From Actinomycetota bacterium (GTDB lineage Bacteria > Actinomycetota > Coriobacteriia > Anaerosomatales > Anaerosomataceae), in NCBI GenBank assembly GCA_009668945.1, contig SBEH01000005.1, positions 1 to 64,000 on the forward strand: a stretch of DNA of 64,000 nucleotides, in the 5' to 3' direction. How positions within the stretch are numbered: the first letter of the stretch is position 1; each line of letters begins with the position of its first letter. The notes below the pieces were generated by a model. That model did not search any database, was not told where the DNA came from, and was given only the letters and a program-made list of their open reading frames with translations. Shown in pieces: positions 34,333 to 43,613 of the stretch. The position numbers and the translations under genes are program-made.

Positions 34333-35095
34333 CGTCCTCAACCTCCTCGCCGAGATACGCCTCGATCACCGCTACGTCCTTCTGGATCAGCAACGGCGGA
34401 CCTTCCGCGATCTTGCGACCGCGGTCCAACACGAGAATCTCCTCGCTCACTTCCATGACGAGGCCCATGTCATGCTCGACGACGACGATCGTGGCGCCGT
34501 GATCGCGAATGCGGTACAGCGCGGCAGCCAGGCTCTGAGTCTCAGCTCCGTTCAACCCGGCGGCCGGCTCGTCCAGAAGCAGCACCTGAGGTCCGGTCGC
34601 CAACGCGCGCGCGATCTCCACCGAACGCCGGACGCCGTGCGGGATGTCGGCGGCGATCACGTCGCGCCACCGTTCGATGTCGAGAAGCCGCAGGATGTGG
34701 TCGGCACGCTCCCGCGCGTCGCGCTCCTCGGCGCGAATCCCAATACGCAGCGCCGAGCGGACAAACCCGGCCCGCAGAGACGGCTCCACGCCCACAAGCA
34801 CGTTCTCATGCGCGGTCAGCTCCTCGAAGAGCTGCGTGTTCTGGAAGGTCCGCGCGACCCCCCTGCGGACAACGGTGTCCGGCCGCCGACCGAGCAGGTC
34901 CCCGCCCAGAAACGTAGCGGCCCCGGAATCAGCCCGATCGAACCCCGTGAGGAGGTTGAAGAGCGTGCTCTTCCCCGCACCGTTCGGGCCGATGACCGCC
35001 TTTATGCTCCCCTCGTGGACATCGAAAGACAGGTCGTCCACCGCGGTCAGTCCACCGAAACGCTTGGTCACGTGCGAGACCTTGAGGAGGCTCAT
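34322..35095 (-). CDS. livG: Branched-chain amino acid ABC transporter ATPase LivG
   Basis: The 257-residue ATPase has Walker A G-P-N-G-A-G-K-S, the G-V-R-R-S-V-E-I-A signature region in place of the usual LSGGQ and Walker B L-L-L-D-E-P-A-A-G-L-N, as usual for LivG. ATG 35095 overlaps the livM stop (ATGA). It forms the nucleotide-binding pair with LivF. Confidence 0.95.
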   Translation of the reverse strand: MSLLKVSHVTKRFGGLTAVDDLSFDVHEGSIKAVIGPNGAGKSTLFNLLTGFDRADSGAATFLGGDLLGRRPDTVVRRGVARTFQNTQLFEELTAHENVLVGVEPSLRAGFVRSALRIGIRAEERDARERADHILRLLDIERWRDVIAADIPHGVRRSVEIARALATGPQVLLLDEPAAGLNGAETQSLAAALYRIRDHGATIVVVEHDMGLVMEVSEEILVLDRGRKIAEGPPLLIQKDVAVIEAYLGEEVEDDDV

Positions 35096-36078
35096 CCGGT
35101 CTCCTCTGCCCTGGAGCGCGAACGTGCGGCTCGGATCAGCCCGCCGATGCCTTTGGGGGCCAGCACCACGACAACGATCATCGCAATCCCGTAGATGTCA
35201 GCCTCCCAGTCCTGGAGGAACGCGATCACGTCCTTGCCGAGTCCTGGAATGAGAGCGTCCGCATAGGGCAGCAGCGTGAGCGCGATCGACGCAATCACCG
35301 GTCCAGCGAGCGATCCCGTACCGCCGACCACGACGATCGCAAGAAGGACAACCGATTGCTCGAGCGAGAAGGTCGACGGAGCGACAAAGCCGACGGCATG
35401 CGCGTAGAGCGTGCCTGCAAGTCCCGCAAGTCCGGCAGAGACCGCGAAGGTGCGGATCTTCAGCCGCGCGACGTCCACACCGCATGCAAGTGCCCCGATC
35501 TCGCTCCCGTGCAGGCCCCGCATCGCGCGGCCTGGCCGGCCGCGCACGATGTTCGCAACCAAGAAGACCACCACGAGCGCGGTTCCCCATACCAGCAGAT
35601 AGATGCTGGCCGGAGTGTCCATCCGAACACCCAGGACTTCGGGGAACGGTATTCCCGATAGCCCGTCGTTGCCGCCTGTCACGGCGCGAGCCTCCCGGAA
35701 GATCACGTACATGATCTCGTTGAAACCGAGGGTCGCCATCGCCAGGTAGTGTCCGCGCAACCGCAGGCTCGGCATCGCGAGCAGCAGTCCGCCGATCGCT
35801 GCAAGCGTCGTTCCGGCCAGCACCCCGACCAGCCACGGAAGCCCCAGCCCTGATGTGACATACGCACTCGCGTACGCACCGATGCCCACGAACGCGGCGT
35901 GTCCGAGAGAGATCTGTCCCGCATAGCCGAAGAGGAGCGCGAGGCCAGACACGATGATGACGTTGATCCCGACGAACACGAGCACCTTGAGCAGGTATCT
36001 GTCGTCAGTGAGGAGCGGCACGGCGCCGATCACCGCGACGAGCGCCATCCAGGCCGCTACTCCCATGGAGCGCTTCAT
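35092..36078 (-). CDS. livM: Branched-chain amino acid ABC transporter permease LivM
   Basis: The 328-residue protein has about ten hydrophobic segments and the LivM family core (L-F-G-Y-A-G-Q-I-S-L-G-H-A-A-F and, later, V-V-V-G-G-T-G-S-L-A-G-P). It forms the inner-membrane channel with LivH. ATG 36078 has AAGGTG upstream, inside the livH end; the gap from livH is four bases. Confidence 0.95.
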   Translation of the reverse strand: MKRSMGVAAWMALVAVIGAVPLLTDDRYLLKVLVFVGINVIIVSGLALLFGYAGQISLGHAAFVGIGAYASAYVTSGLGLPWLVGVLAGTTLAAIGGLLLAMPSLRLRGHYLAMATLGFNEIMYVIFREARAVTGGNDGLSGIPFPEVLGVRMDTPASIYLLVWGTALVVVFLVANIVRGRPGRAMRGLHGSEIGALACGVDVARLKIRTFAVSAGLAGLAGTLYAHAVGFVAPSTFSLEQSVVLLAIVVVGGTGSLAGPVIASIALTLLPYADALIPGLGKDVIAFLQDWEADIYGIAMIVVVVLAPKGIGGLIRAARSRSRAEETG

Positions 36079-36082
36079 CGCG

Positions 36083-36961
36083 TCACACCTTCTCGCGTCG
36101 CGCTCGCCCGATCAGCCCCTGGGGCCTCAGGAACAGCACGATCAGCAAGACGATCAGCGCGATAGCGTCCTTGTACGTCGAGGACAGAAACGCGACCGAG
36201 AGGCTCTCCAGCAGCCCTAGGACCAGCCCTCCGATCACCGACGCGACAGGATTCCCGAGCCCGCCGAGGATGGCCGCCGCAAAGCCCTTCATGCCTGCGG
36301 TGGCTCCCACGTCCCAGGCCGTCTGCGTGAGAGGCGTCACCGCGAGGCCCGCAAGCGCCCCAAGTGCCGCCGCAAGCCCGAAGCTCACCATGACGACGCG
36401 TGCTGTGTCGATACCCATGAGGCGCGCCGCGTCATGGCTCAGCGAACACGCGCGCATCGCCCTGCCGAACCTCGTCTTCCGATAGAGCCAGGTGAGCGCA
36501 AGGACCGCGACAATGGTGAGCCCCCACAGCCACAGCGCCTGCCGCTCGATGGCAACGCCCCCGAAGGCTATCGAGGGTCCCGGTGTGAACTCGGGAAGCG
36601 TCGCCTCATCAGGTCCGAAGATGTGCCGCGTCAGGGACTTCATCACCATCGAGCCGCCGATGGTGATGATGATGAGAACCAGCGCGCCGGCGTCCCTCCT
36701 CGGACGGAGCGCCAGCCTCTCGAACGCGAGACCGACACCCGCGGTCGTCACGACTCCGGCTAGGGCCGCCAGCAGCAGCGGCAGCCCTAGCCGGTAGTAG
36801 AACACCGAGAGCACTCCGCCGAGCATGAAGAACTCGCCCTGAGCGAAGTTGATGATGCCGGTCGACCCGTAGACTAGGGTGAAGCCGAGCGCCACCAATG
36901 CGTATATCGCGCCGCTCTTGAACCCTGCGACTACGTATTGGAGGAGCTCGGCGCTACCCAT
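36083..36961 (-). CDS. livH: Branched-chain amino acid ABC transporter permease LivH
   Basis: The 292-residue permease has the LivH beginning G-A-I-Y-A-L-V-A-L-G-F-T-L-V-Y and I-N-F-A-Q-G-E, and a C-terminal G-G-L-G-N-P-V-A-S-V-I-G-G segment. About eight membrane helices are visible. ATG 36961 starts three bases after the upstream binding-protein stop, so the genes are coupled. Confidence 0.95.
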   Translation of the reverse strand: MGSAELLQYVVAGFKSGAIYALVALGFTLVYGSTGIINFAQGEFFMLGGVLSVFYYRLGLPLLLAALAGVVTTAGVGLAFERLALRPRRDAGALVLIIITIGGSMVMKSLTRHIFGPDEATLPEFTPGPSIAFGGVAIERQALWLWGLTIVAVLALTWLYRKTRFGRAMRACSLSHDAARLMGIDTARVVMVSFGLAAALGALAGLAVTPLTQTAWDVGATAGMKGFAAAILGGLGNPVASVIGGLVLGLLESLSVAFLSSTYKDAIALIVLLIVLFLRPQGLIGRARREKV

Positions 36962-36964
36962 CCC

Positions 36965-38152
36965 CTATTCGGCCAGCTTCCAGGTACCGCCCTCGATCAC
37001 ATACATCACGAGATCGTCCTCTGTCAGGCCGTTGTGGTCTTCGGCGCTGTAGGAGAACGTCCCACCGACGCCTATCCAGCCGTCGGTCGCCTCTATGGCA
37101 TCACGGAGAGCCGCGGGTGTCGCCTCTCCTTCGACGCGCCCGAGCGCGTCGACCACCAGACCGAACGCGTCATACGCGTGGCCTGCGAAGATGTCGGGGG
37201 CCTCGCCATACTCCTCGGTGTAGCGATCGATGAAGCTCGTCGCCACCTCGTACTCCTCAGTGCCCTCACCGTACGCTTCCGGCACCAGAATCTTGCCGGT
37301 GCCGAGCTTGACGCCTTCGGCAGCCTCGCCCGCGCCAGAGATGAACTCCAGACGCGCAATCCCCGACCCGCCGTAGATCGGCTGGGTCATGTTGAGCTGC
37401 CGGGCATTCTTGGCGATGGTTGCGGCTTCCTTGCCCGCAGCCCAAACGAGCACCGCGTCGGGATTGGCGCCGCGCATCTTCGTGAGCTGCGCGGTCATGT
37501 CCGCGTCACCCGGGTTGTAGGTCTCGTCCGCGACTATGGTGACACCCGCGTCCGCCGCGCTCTTCACGATCACGTCGTGACCGTCGACACCGTAGCCGCC
37601 CGTGTCGCTGATCACCGCGATGTTCTTGTAGCCGTCGGCTGCCATTGCTTTGAGCACGAAGGGAACGACGATCCGGTTCGGCCACGGAGTCTGGAACACC
37701 CACTCCGATAGCTGCGCGGTGACCGCCGATCCACCGGCCATCGAGATCTGAGGAACGCCCGCACGCTCGATGTCGGCGCGCATGGCCATCGTCTGGCCGG
37801 TTCCGCTCGCACCGAGAACGGCGATCACACCCACCTCATCGATCAGGCGCACGACTGCCGCCTGCGCTTTGGCAGCGTCGGTAGCGTCGTCCTCGTACAC
37901 GATCTCGATCGGATGACCGTTCACGCCACCCTCGGCGTTGATCCGGGCAACCTCCATGTCGATCGCCTTCTGCTCTGGACCGCCGAGTCCCGCATAGGTG
38001 CCACTCAGCGAAATGACCACGCCTATCCGATACGGCTCCGCGCTTGCCTCGGGTAGGCTTGACTCATCCTCGCCAGGCTTCCCTGCGCAGCCAAGCGCCC
38101 ACAGCAGTGCCACGATCGTCAGAAGCACCAGGATCACTCTAGTTCGCTTCAT
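36965..38152 (-). CDS. livK: LIV-type substrate-binding lipoprotein (copy 1)
   Basis: The 395-residue protein begins with a signal peptide ending in a lipobox (W-A-L-G-C, about residue 22), so it is a membrane-tethered lipoprotein. The mature part is a type I periplasmic-binding-protein fold (Y-R-I-G-V-V-I-S-L-S-G-T-Y-A-G-L-G). I use ATG 38152 preceded by TGGAGC on the minus strand; a longer frame has no signal. It is closely similar to the copy at 38181-39374 and probably binds branched-chain or aromatic amino acids. Confidence 0.92.
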   Translation of the reverse strand: MKRTRVILVLLTIVALLWALGCAGKPGEDESSLPEASAEPYRIGVVISLSGTYAGLGGPEQKAIDMEVARINAEGGVNGHPIEIVYEDDATDAAKAQAAVVRLIDEVGVIAVLGASGTGQTMAMRADIERAGVPQISMAGGSAVTAQLSEWVFQTPWPNRIVVPFVLKAMAADGYKNIAVISDTGGYGVDGHDVIVKSAADAGVTIVADETYNPGDADMTAQLTKMRGANPDAVLVWAAGKEAATIAKNARQLNMTQPIYGGSGIARLEFISGAGEAAEGVKLGTGKILVPEAYGEGTEEYEVATSFIDRYTEEYGEAPDIFAGHAYDAFGLVVDALGRVEGEATPAALRDAIEATDGWIGVGGTFSYSAEDHNGLTEDDLVMYVIEGGTWKLAE

Positions 38153-38180
38153 GCAATTGCTCCAGTCCGACGGACCGACC

Positions 38181-39374
38181 CTACTCGGCAAGCACCCACT
38201 TGCCGTCCTTCACCTCGTACATCACAAGATCCGATGCATCGAGCCCGTTGTGGTTCTCGGCTGAGTACGTGAACACGCCACCTATGCCTACGAAACTGTC
38301 CGTCTTCTCGATCTGATCGCGCAGGTCCGACGGCGTGAAGCCCTCGTCCAGGTCGCCGATGGCGTTCGTGATGATGTAGAGCGCATCGTAGGCGTGTCCC
38401 GCGAAGGTGTCCGGACCCTTGCCATAGGCCGCCGTGTAGCGCTCCTTGAAGTCTGTCGCCACCGTGTAGCTCAAGGTGTCCTCCCCGTAGGTCTCCGGGA
38501 TGAGGATCTTGCCTGCGGCGAACTTGAATCCTTCGGCTGCGGCCCCAGCACCCTCGATGAACTCGGTTCGGGCGTTGCCATGGCTGCCGAATAGGGGGAT
38601 CTGCATGTTGAGCTGCTGCATGTTCTTCGCCACGATCGCGGCTTCCTTGCCGGCGCTCCACAGCACGACAGCCTCGGCGTCCGAGGCCTTGATCTTCGTG
38701 AGCTGAGCGGTCATGTCGGTGTCGCCCGGATTGAAGGTCTCGGATGCCACGATCGTCATGCCGGCCTTCGCAGCCTGGGCCTGGAGAACCGCGAGACCGT
38801 CTGCGCCGAAACCGCCGGTATCGGTGATGAGGGCGATCTTCTTGATCCCCTTGTCCTTCAAGTAGTCCAACGTGAACGGCACCACGAGCGAGTTCGACCA
38901 CGGGGTCTGGAAGACCCACTTGCTGAACGTGCTCGTGATAACGGTGCCGCCCGCGACAGAGACCTGGGGCACCTGCGCTCTCTCGATGTCGGCGCGCATG
39001 GCCATGGTCCCGCCCGTGCCCGTCGCACCGATGACGGCGATCACGCCTTCCTGCTCGATAAGCCTGACGACCGCGGCTTGCGCCTTGGCCGCATCGGTAG
39101 CGTCGTCCTCATACACGATCTCGATGGGGTGACCGTCTACGCCGCCGTCGGCGTTGATGCGGGCGACCTCCATGTCGAGCGTGTTCTTCTCGGGCGCACC
39201 AAGACCTGCGTACGTCCCCGTCAGAGAGAGGACCGCACCGATCCGGTACGGTTCCTTCGGCTCCTCGGTCACGGTCTCCTCTGTGTCTGTCTCCTCGGGA
39301 GCAGCGCATCCCACGAGCGGCACGATCACAAGAGCGAGAACAAGAACGAGTGCCAACCACTTCCGCGTGCCCAT
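38181..39374 (-). CDS. livK: LIV-type substrate-binding lipoprotein (copy 2)
   Basis: The 397-residue lipoprotein has a signal peptide with lipobox P-L-V-G-C and an acidic E/T-rich tether before the binding fold (Y-R-I-G-A-V-L-S-L-T-G-T-Y-A-G-L-G). ATG 39374 is preferred (GAGGAGGG with suitable spacing), with ATGs at 39380 and 39383 as alternatives. It shares long stretches with copy 1, for instance E-I-V-Y-E-D-D-A-T-D-A-A-K, so the pair arose by tandem duplication. They may give the one permease two substrate ranges. Confidence 0.92.
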   Translation of the reverse strand: MGTRKWLALVLVLALVIVPLVGCAAPEETDTEETVTEEPKEPYRIGAVLSLTGTYAGLGAPEKNTLDMEVARINADGGVDGHPIEIVYEDDATDAAKAQAAVVRLIEQEGVIAVIGATGTGGTMAMRADIERAQVPQVSVAGGTVITSTFSKWVFQTPWSNSLVVPFTLDYLKDKGIKKIALITDTGGFGADGLAVLQAQAAKAGMTIVASETFNPGDTDMTAQLTKIKASDAEAVVLWSAGKEAAIVAKNMQQLNMQIPLFGSHGNARTEFIEGAGAAAEGFKFAAGKILIPETYGEDTLSYTVATDFKERYTAAYGKGPDTFAGHAYDALYIITNAIGDLDEGFTPSDLRDQIEKTDSFVGIGGVFTYSAENHNGLDASDLVMYEVKDGKWVLAE

Positions 39375-39440
39375 ACCCATCATCCCTCCTCGATTCGCGT
39401 CCCTCTCGCTCCCCCAGCGCAACGCGACGGACGGCCTGCC

Positions 39441-39875
39441 CTATGACGGCGGTCGCGCGATGTCGTCCTGCGAGACAAGCCGGATCGGCCGGTCTCCGAG
39501 CATCTGCACCGCCTGGTCCACGTCTGCGACGTTGATGACGACAAACGTCGCGACCAGCGAGTAGACGTACTCTATGTTGACCCCTGCCTCCGCTACGATC
39601 CTGAGAACACCCGCAAGACCGCCGGGCCTGTCGGGCAGGTCTATGCAGATGACCGGGTCTTCGCGAACGGTGAAGCCCGCTCCCCGCAACGTCGCCAGGG
39701 CTTCGTCCGGCTTGTCCACGACGAGCCTCAAGATTCCGTAGTCGATGGTGTCGGACACCGAGAAACCGCGGATGTTCACACCCGCATCTCCCAGCAGCCC
39801 GGTCACCTCGCTCACACGGCCTGCCTCATTGGCGATGAAGACCGAGATCTGCCTGACGGTGGGGCTGTCGCTCAT
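39441..39875 (-). CDS. Tandem ACT-domain protein (copy 1)
   Basis: The 144-residue protein consists of two ACT domains (about 8-72 and 76-140), each opening with a V-F-I-A-N-E-A-G-R-V or I-D-L-P-D-R-P-G-G-L motif. ACT domains bind amino acids. This type commonly accompanies ior and paaK genes. The ATG overlaps the iorB stop (ATGA). It probably senses an amino acid substrate or product and modulates these enzymes, though no DNA-binding part is present. A similar gene lies beside the second paaK (56090). Confidence 0.85.
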   Translation of the reverse strand: MSDSPTVRQISVFIANEAGRVSEVTGLLGDAGVNIRGFSVSDTIDYGILRLVVDKPDEALATLRGAGFTVREDPVICIDLPDRPGGLAGVLRIVAEAGVNIEYVYSLVATFVVINVADVDQAVQMLGDRPIRLVSQDDIARPPS

Positions 39876-40462
39876 GCTTCGCATACCCCCTTCGCGCACG
39901 CGTTCGATCCCAATTCGAAGGCGCGGAGGTTGGCCTCCACCGTCTTCGGGGGGACACGCTCTCCGATCACACGACACCACGTCTCCCGTGCGAACGGCAA
40001 CCCGTACGCGGCCGTGCCGAGCAGCACCACGTTCGCGGACTTCGGACTGCCTGCCTCGCACGCGAGCGCCTCAGCGTCGAGGAACACCGCCCCTTCGGCG
40101 CTCAGCGCCGGTTCGAGGTCTTCCGGCATCGGAAGGTCGCCTATCAGCACGGGTAGCGGCGCTACCGTCCGGCGGTTCACCACCAAACGGCCGTCCGGCC
40201 GAAGGAACCGCAACGCGCGCGCCGCTTCGATCATCTCGAACGCGATCAGGTGCTCAGCCACGCCCGGGTCCACCACCGGGGAACGAACGTCGTCGCCGAA
40301 CCGCACCACCGTGTCGACCGAGCCTCCGCGCTGGGCCATGCCGTGCACTTCTGAGAGCTTCACATCATAGCCCTCGGCGACTGCTACCTTCGCCAGCACG
40401 TCGCCCGCGAGGATCGTACCCTGGCCGCCGACGCCTGCAAGAACGACTGTCGTGACGCTCAC
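39872..40462 (-). CDS. iorB: Indolepyruvate:ferredoxin oxidoreductase, beta subunit
   Basis: The 196-residue protein is the gamma/beta-type subunit of a 2-oxoacid:ferredoxin oxidoreductase, opening with V-V-L-A-G-V-G-G-Q-G-T-I-L-A. With IorA it oxidises aryl pyruvates to aryl-acetyl-CoA and reduced ferredoxin. GTG 40462 is chosen; it overlaps the iorA stop by four bases (GTGTGA context), and longer frames run into iorA. Confidence 0.93.
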   Translation of the reverse strand: MSVTTVVLAGVGGQGTILAGDVLAKVAVAEGYDVKLSEVHGMAQRGGSVDTVVRFGDDVRSPVVDPGVAEHLIAFEMIEAARALRFLRPDGRLVVNRRTVAPLPVLIGDLPMPEDLEPALSAEGAVFLDAEALACEAGSPKSANVVLLGTAAYGLPFARETWCRVIGERVPPKTVEANLRAFELGSNACAKGVCEA

Positions 40463-42210
40463 ACGCCACCTCCGAGGTCGCAGGACGGCCCCACGCGAAC
40501 GATCGCGTCGAAACGGCAGACCTGTACGCACTGGCTACAGCCTACGCAGAGCGCTGTATCGATGATCGCCCGCGAGTTCTCATCCCGCGAGATCGCGGGG
40601 CAGCCGAGGCGCACACAGGCACCGCACTTGGTGCACGCCTCCTCGTCCACGGCGTACGGATCCTTCGGCTCGCGCACGAGCAGCGCGCACGGGGCCTTCG
40701 CGATCACCACGCTCAGGTGGTCCTCAGCGACCTCCTGCCTGAGCACCTCAAGAGTCCCTGACAGGTCGTGAGGATCGACTGTCCGAACGGAGTCCGCTCC
40801 CATCGCCTTCGCGAGCGTCTCGAGGTCGAGCGCACGTGCGGGCCCTCCCCCGAGCGCGACGCCGCTCACCGGATTGCCTTGATGCCCGGTCATCGCCGTC
40901 GTGCGGTTGTCCAGCACCACAACCGTACCGCCTTTGCCGCTGTACGCCATGTGGAGAAGACCGGTCATCCCGGAGTGCGCGAAGGTAGAGTCCCCGATCA
41001 CGCCCACCACGGGACCTTCCGTCGTCCCGGCGAGTGCGGCGCCGTGCGCCATGCCTATGCTCGCACCCATGCATACGCAGCTGTCCATCGCGGTCAACGG
41101 CGCCAATGCGGCGAGCGTGTAGCAGCCGATGTCCCCGGTGACGACTGCGCGCATCTTGCCGAGGGCGTGGAAGACCCCCCGGTGCGGGCATCCCGGGCAC
41201 AGAAGGGGCGGCCGCGGCGGGAGATCGGCTACCTGCGCGCGTGTTTCGGGAGCGCTGCCGCCGAACGCCCGCAGCACCGTGACGGGCGACAGCTCGCCGA
41301 TGGCTGACAGGCCGGTATCCATCTGCTCGATATCCAAGCTGCGAAGCCTCAGGCTCAGGTAAGGCCCGAGTTCCTCGACAACCGCGACACGGCTCACCTT
41401 CGAGCAGAAGTCGAGGATCAAATCATCCGGAAGCGGGTTGGTGAACCCGAGTTTGAGCACGGACGCATCGGGCATCGATTCACGCACATACTGGTACGCG
41501 ACGCCGGAAGTGATGATCCCTAGCGCCACGTCGCGCATCTCGATCCGGTTCGCGTCGGTCGTTCCGGCGTACTCGGCCAGGGCCGCGAGTCTCGAGTCCA
41601 GGTCCACACGCCTCACGCGCGCCATGCCAGGCATCATGACGTACTTCTGGGGACGCTTCTCGTATGGTATCCGCTCGATCTCGGTCCGCTCGCCCGCCTT
41701 CGTGAGCGACTTCGAATGTGAAACGCGGGTCGTCATCCTTACGATAACCGGCACGTCGAAGCGCTCGGAGACGTCGAACGCCTTCCGGACGAACTCCAGC
41801 GCCTCCTGGCTGTCGGCCGGCTCGAAGACCGGCACGTGCGCGGCGGCCGCCAGGTTCCGGGTATCCTGCTCGTTCTGGGAGCTGTGCATGCCGGGGTCGT
41901 CCGCCACGAGATAGACCAGACCACCCGTGACTCCCGTGTACGCCTGCGTGAACAGCGGGTCCGCCGCCACGTTCAGCCCAACGTGCTTCATGGTCACAAG
42001 GGCCCGACGCCCGCCGAAGGAGACTCCGCCTGCGACCTCTGCGGCCACCTTCTCGTTCGGTGCCCACTCGCATCGCACTCCGTCGTACCGCACGAGGTTC
42101 TCGAGCACCTCTGTGGAGGGTGTTCCGGGGTAGCCCACGCCGACGGCTACGCCGGCTTCCCAGGCGCCGCGCGCCACGGCCTCGTTTCCGGACATCAGAG
42201 CGCGGGCCAC
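40459..42210 (-). CDS. iorA: Indolepyruvate:ferredoxin oxidoreductase, alpha subunit
   Basis: The 583-residue subunit binds thiamine diphosphate and carries the catalytic domains: N-terminal pyrimidine domain (G-Y-P-G-T-P-S-T-E), central TPP-binding part (G-D-S-T-F-A-H-S-G), and a C-terminal double [4Fe-4S] ferredoxin region (C-T-K-C-G-A-C ... C-V-G-C-S-Q-C). GTG 42210 follows a near-perfect GGAGGTGAT on the minus strand. It heads the ior-ACT-liv-paaK run. The enzyme works in anaerobic catabolism of tryptophan, phenylalanine and tyrosine, and is oxygen-sensitive in relatives. Confidence 0.95.
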   Translation of the reverse strand: MARALMSGNEAVARGAWEAGVAVGVGYPGTPSTEVLENLVRYDGVRCEWAPNEKVAAEVAGGVSFGGRRALVTMKHVGLNVAADPLFTQAYTGVTGGLVYLVADDPGMHSSQNEQDTRNLAAAAHVPVFEPADSQEALEFVRKAFDVSERFDVPVIVRMTTRVSHSKSLTKAGERTEIERIPYEKRPQKYVMMPGMARVRRVDLDSRLAALAEYAGTTDANRIEMRDVALGIITSGVAYQYVRESMPDASVLKLGFTNPLPDDLILDFCSKVSRVAVVEELGPYLSLRLRSLDIEQMDTGLSAIGELSPVTVLRAFGGSAPETRAQVADLPPRPPLLCPGCPHRGVFHALGKMRAVVTGDIGCYTLAALAPLTAMDSCVCMGASIGMAHGAALAGTTEGPVVGVIGDSTFAHSGMTGLLHMAYSGKGGTVVVLDNRTTAMTGHQGNPVSGVALGGGPARALDLETLAKAMGADSVRTVDPHDLSGTLEVLRQEVAEDHLSVVIAKAPCALLVREPKDPYAVDEEACTKCGACVRLGCPAISRDENSRAIIDTALCVGCSQCVQVCRFDAIVRVGPSCDLGGGV

Positions 42211-42328
42211 AATCACCTCCGAGCGGATACTGCCCTGGTCAAAGGGGAATTTCGGAGAATCATAGCATAGCGCTGATGCAAATCCGGGTACGTGGACGTA
42301 CGGGGACAAACGTCTTGTGCGGCGATCC

Positions 42329-43462
42329 CTAGATGCGCGACGCTCCGACGTAGTCGCCCCTGCTGGATATGCGGGCGGTGAGCGAGTCCACGCGAACGAC
42401 CGTTCCCGTGTACGGCGCGTGGACGTAGTTGCCGTCACCCACGTACATGCCGACGTGGTGCACTCTGCCGGCATCGCCATCCGTCCCGAAGAACACCAGG
42501 TCACCGGGCTGAAGCAGGTCCAGGCGGTCGCGCGCGATGTGTTGTCCGGTCTGGTACTGCGACTGGCTCGTTCTCGGGATCGATACGCCGATCTCCTTGT
42601 AGCAGTACTGCGTCAGACCGGAGCAGTCGAACCCACTCGGTGATGACGAACCCCAGACGTATGGGACACCGAGGTACCTCAGGGCGATGTCCACGACCTC
42701 CGGATGCCCTGCGCCGAGCGACGACGGATCGGTCGCCGCACGCTCGGCGGCGCTCTTCCCGGACGCGGCGCGCGCCGCCGCCGCAGCTGCGGCCTGCCGT
42801 GCGCGCTCGGCCGCGAGCTGACGCTGGCGTTCTTCTTCGGCTGCGATGAGCGCCTCAACTTCGCCGTTGAGCTGGCCGACGAACGCTTCCTGTGCCCGAA
42901 CATCGGCCTCGATCTGCCCGGCGCGAATGCCCGCCTCGCTCTGAAGCGCGATCTGCTCGGCCTGCCTCTGCTCCAGCGCCATGGCCGTCTCCTCGACGCG
43001 CGCCTTCGCGCCCTTCACGGCTGCGATCAGCTCCGCGTCCGCACGCCCGATACGCACCGCGAGATCGACCCGCGTCAGGAAGTCGTCGAACGAACGGGCA
43101 CCGAGGAACACGTCGATGACGGCCATCCGCCCGCCCTTGTACATCGTTGTCACGCGATCGCCGAGCTTCGAGTTCGCGTCCGCAAGCGAGACCTCCGCGG
43201 CCTCCAACTCGGCTCTCGTCTCGCGTATCTCCTCGCGCGTGCGGTCCAAGGATTCGGTGATCGCGTTGTACTCCTCGATCTGAACCTCAAGCGCGGAGTT
43301 CATGCGGTCGAGCTCGGCCTGCGCCGCGTCCGCCTCAGCCTGCTTCCCCGCGATCGCCGGCGTTGATGGAATCGCCAGAGCGGTCGCAGGCACAGCGGTC
43401 ACCAACAGGACGCCTGCGAGAGCGGCGCACGCCCGACGATAGCAGGTGGCGGTGATCCGCAT
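42329..43462 (-). CDS. Secreted coiled-coil NlpC/P60 peptidoglycan hydrolase
   Basis: The 377-residue protein has a signal peptide (about 1-31), a long coiled coil (about 35-240) rich in E, A and R, and a C-terminal NlpC/P60 cysteine-peptidase domain with F-D-C-S-G-L, H-H-V-G-M-Y and H-A-P. This is the RipA/PcsB-like layout in which the coiled coil restrains the hydrolase. The start ATG 43462 has GGAGG in front. It is divergent from the RlpA-like gene, whose N-terminal half has the same type of coiled coil. It probably acts in cell separation. Confidence 0.92.
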   Translation of the reverse strand: MRITATCYRRACAALAGVLLVTAVPATALAIPSTPAIAGKQAEADAAQAELDRMNSALEVQIEEYNAITESLDRTREEIRETRAELEAAEVSLADANSKLGDRVTTMYKGGRMAVIDVFLGARSFDDFLTRVDLAVRIGRADAELIAAVKGAKARVEETAMALEQRQAEQIALQSEAGIRAGQIEADVRAQEAFVGQLNGEVEALIAAEEERQRQLAAERARQAAAAAAARAASGKSAAERAATDPSSLGAGHPEVVDIALRYLGVPYVWGSSSPSGFDCSGLTQYCYKEIGVSIPRTSQSQYQTGQHIARDRLDLLQPGDLVFFGTDGDAGRVHHVGMYVGDGNYVHAPYTGTVVRVDSLTARISSRGDYVGASRI

Positions 43463-43613
43463 CGACAACCTCCGTGCTGCGACTTCCTGGTGTGAGCAGA
43501 GGCTTCCGGTGGAGGCGTCGACCACGCCTCCGTCCGTCGAGTGTACCACACCCTACCTGCAGCTTCTGCTAACATTGACGACCGCGCCGACGTTTCGCCC
43601 GAGCGGAGGTGTT

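Noticed and set aside
42211-42504. N-terminal extension of iorA
   Set aside because: The extension overlaps the end of the NlpC/P60 gene and matches no known IorA; GTG 42210 with a near-perfect GGAGGTGAT is the start.
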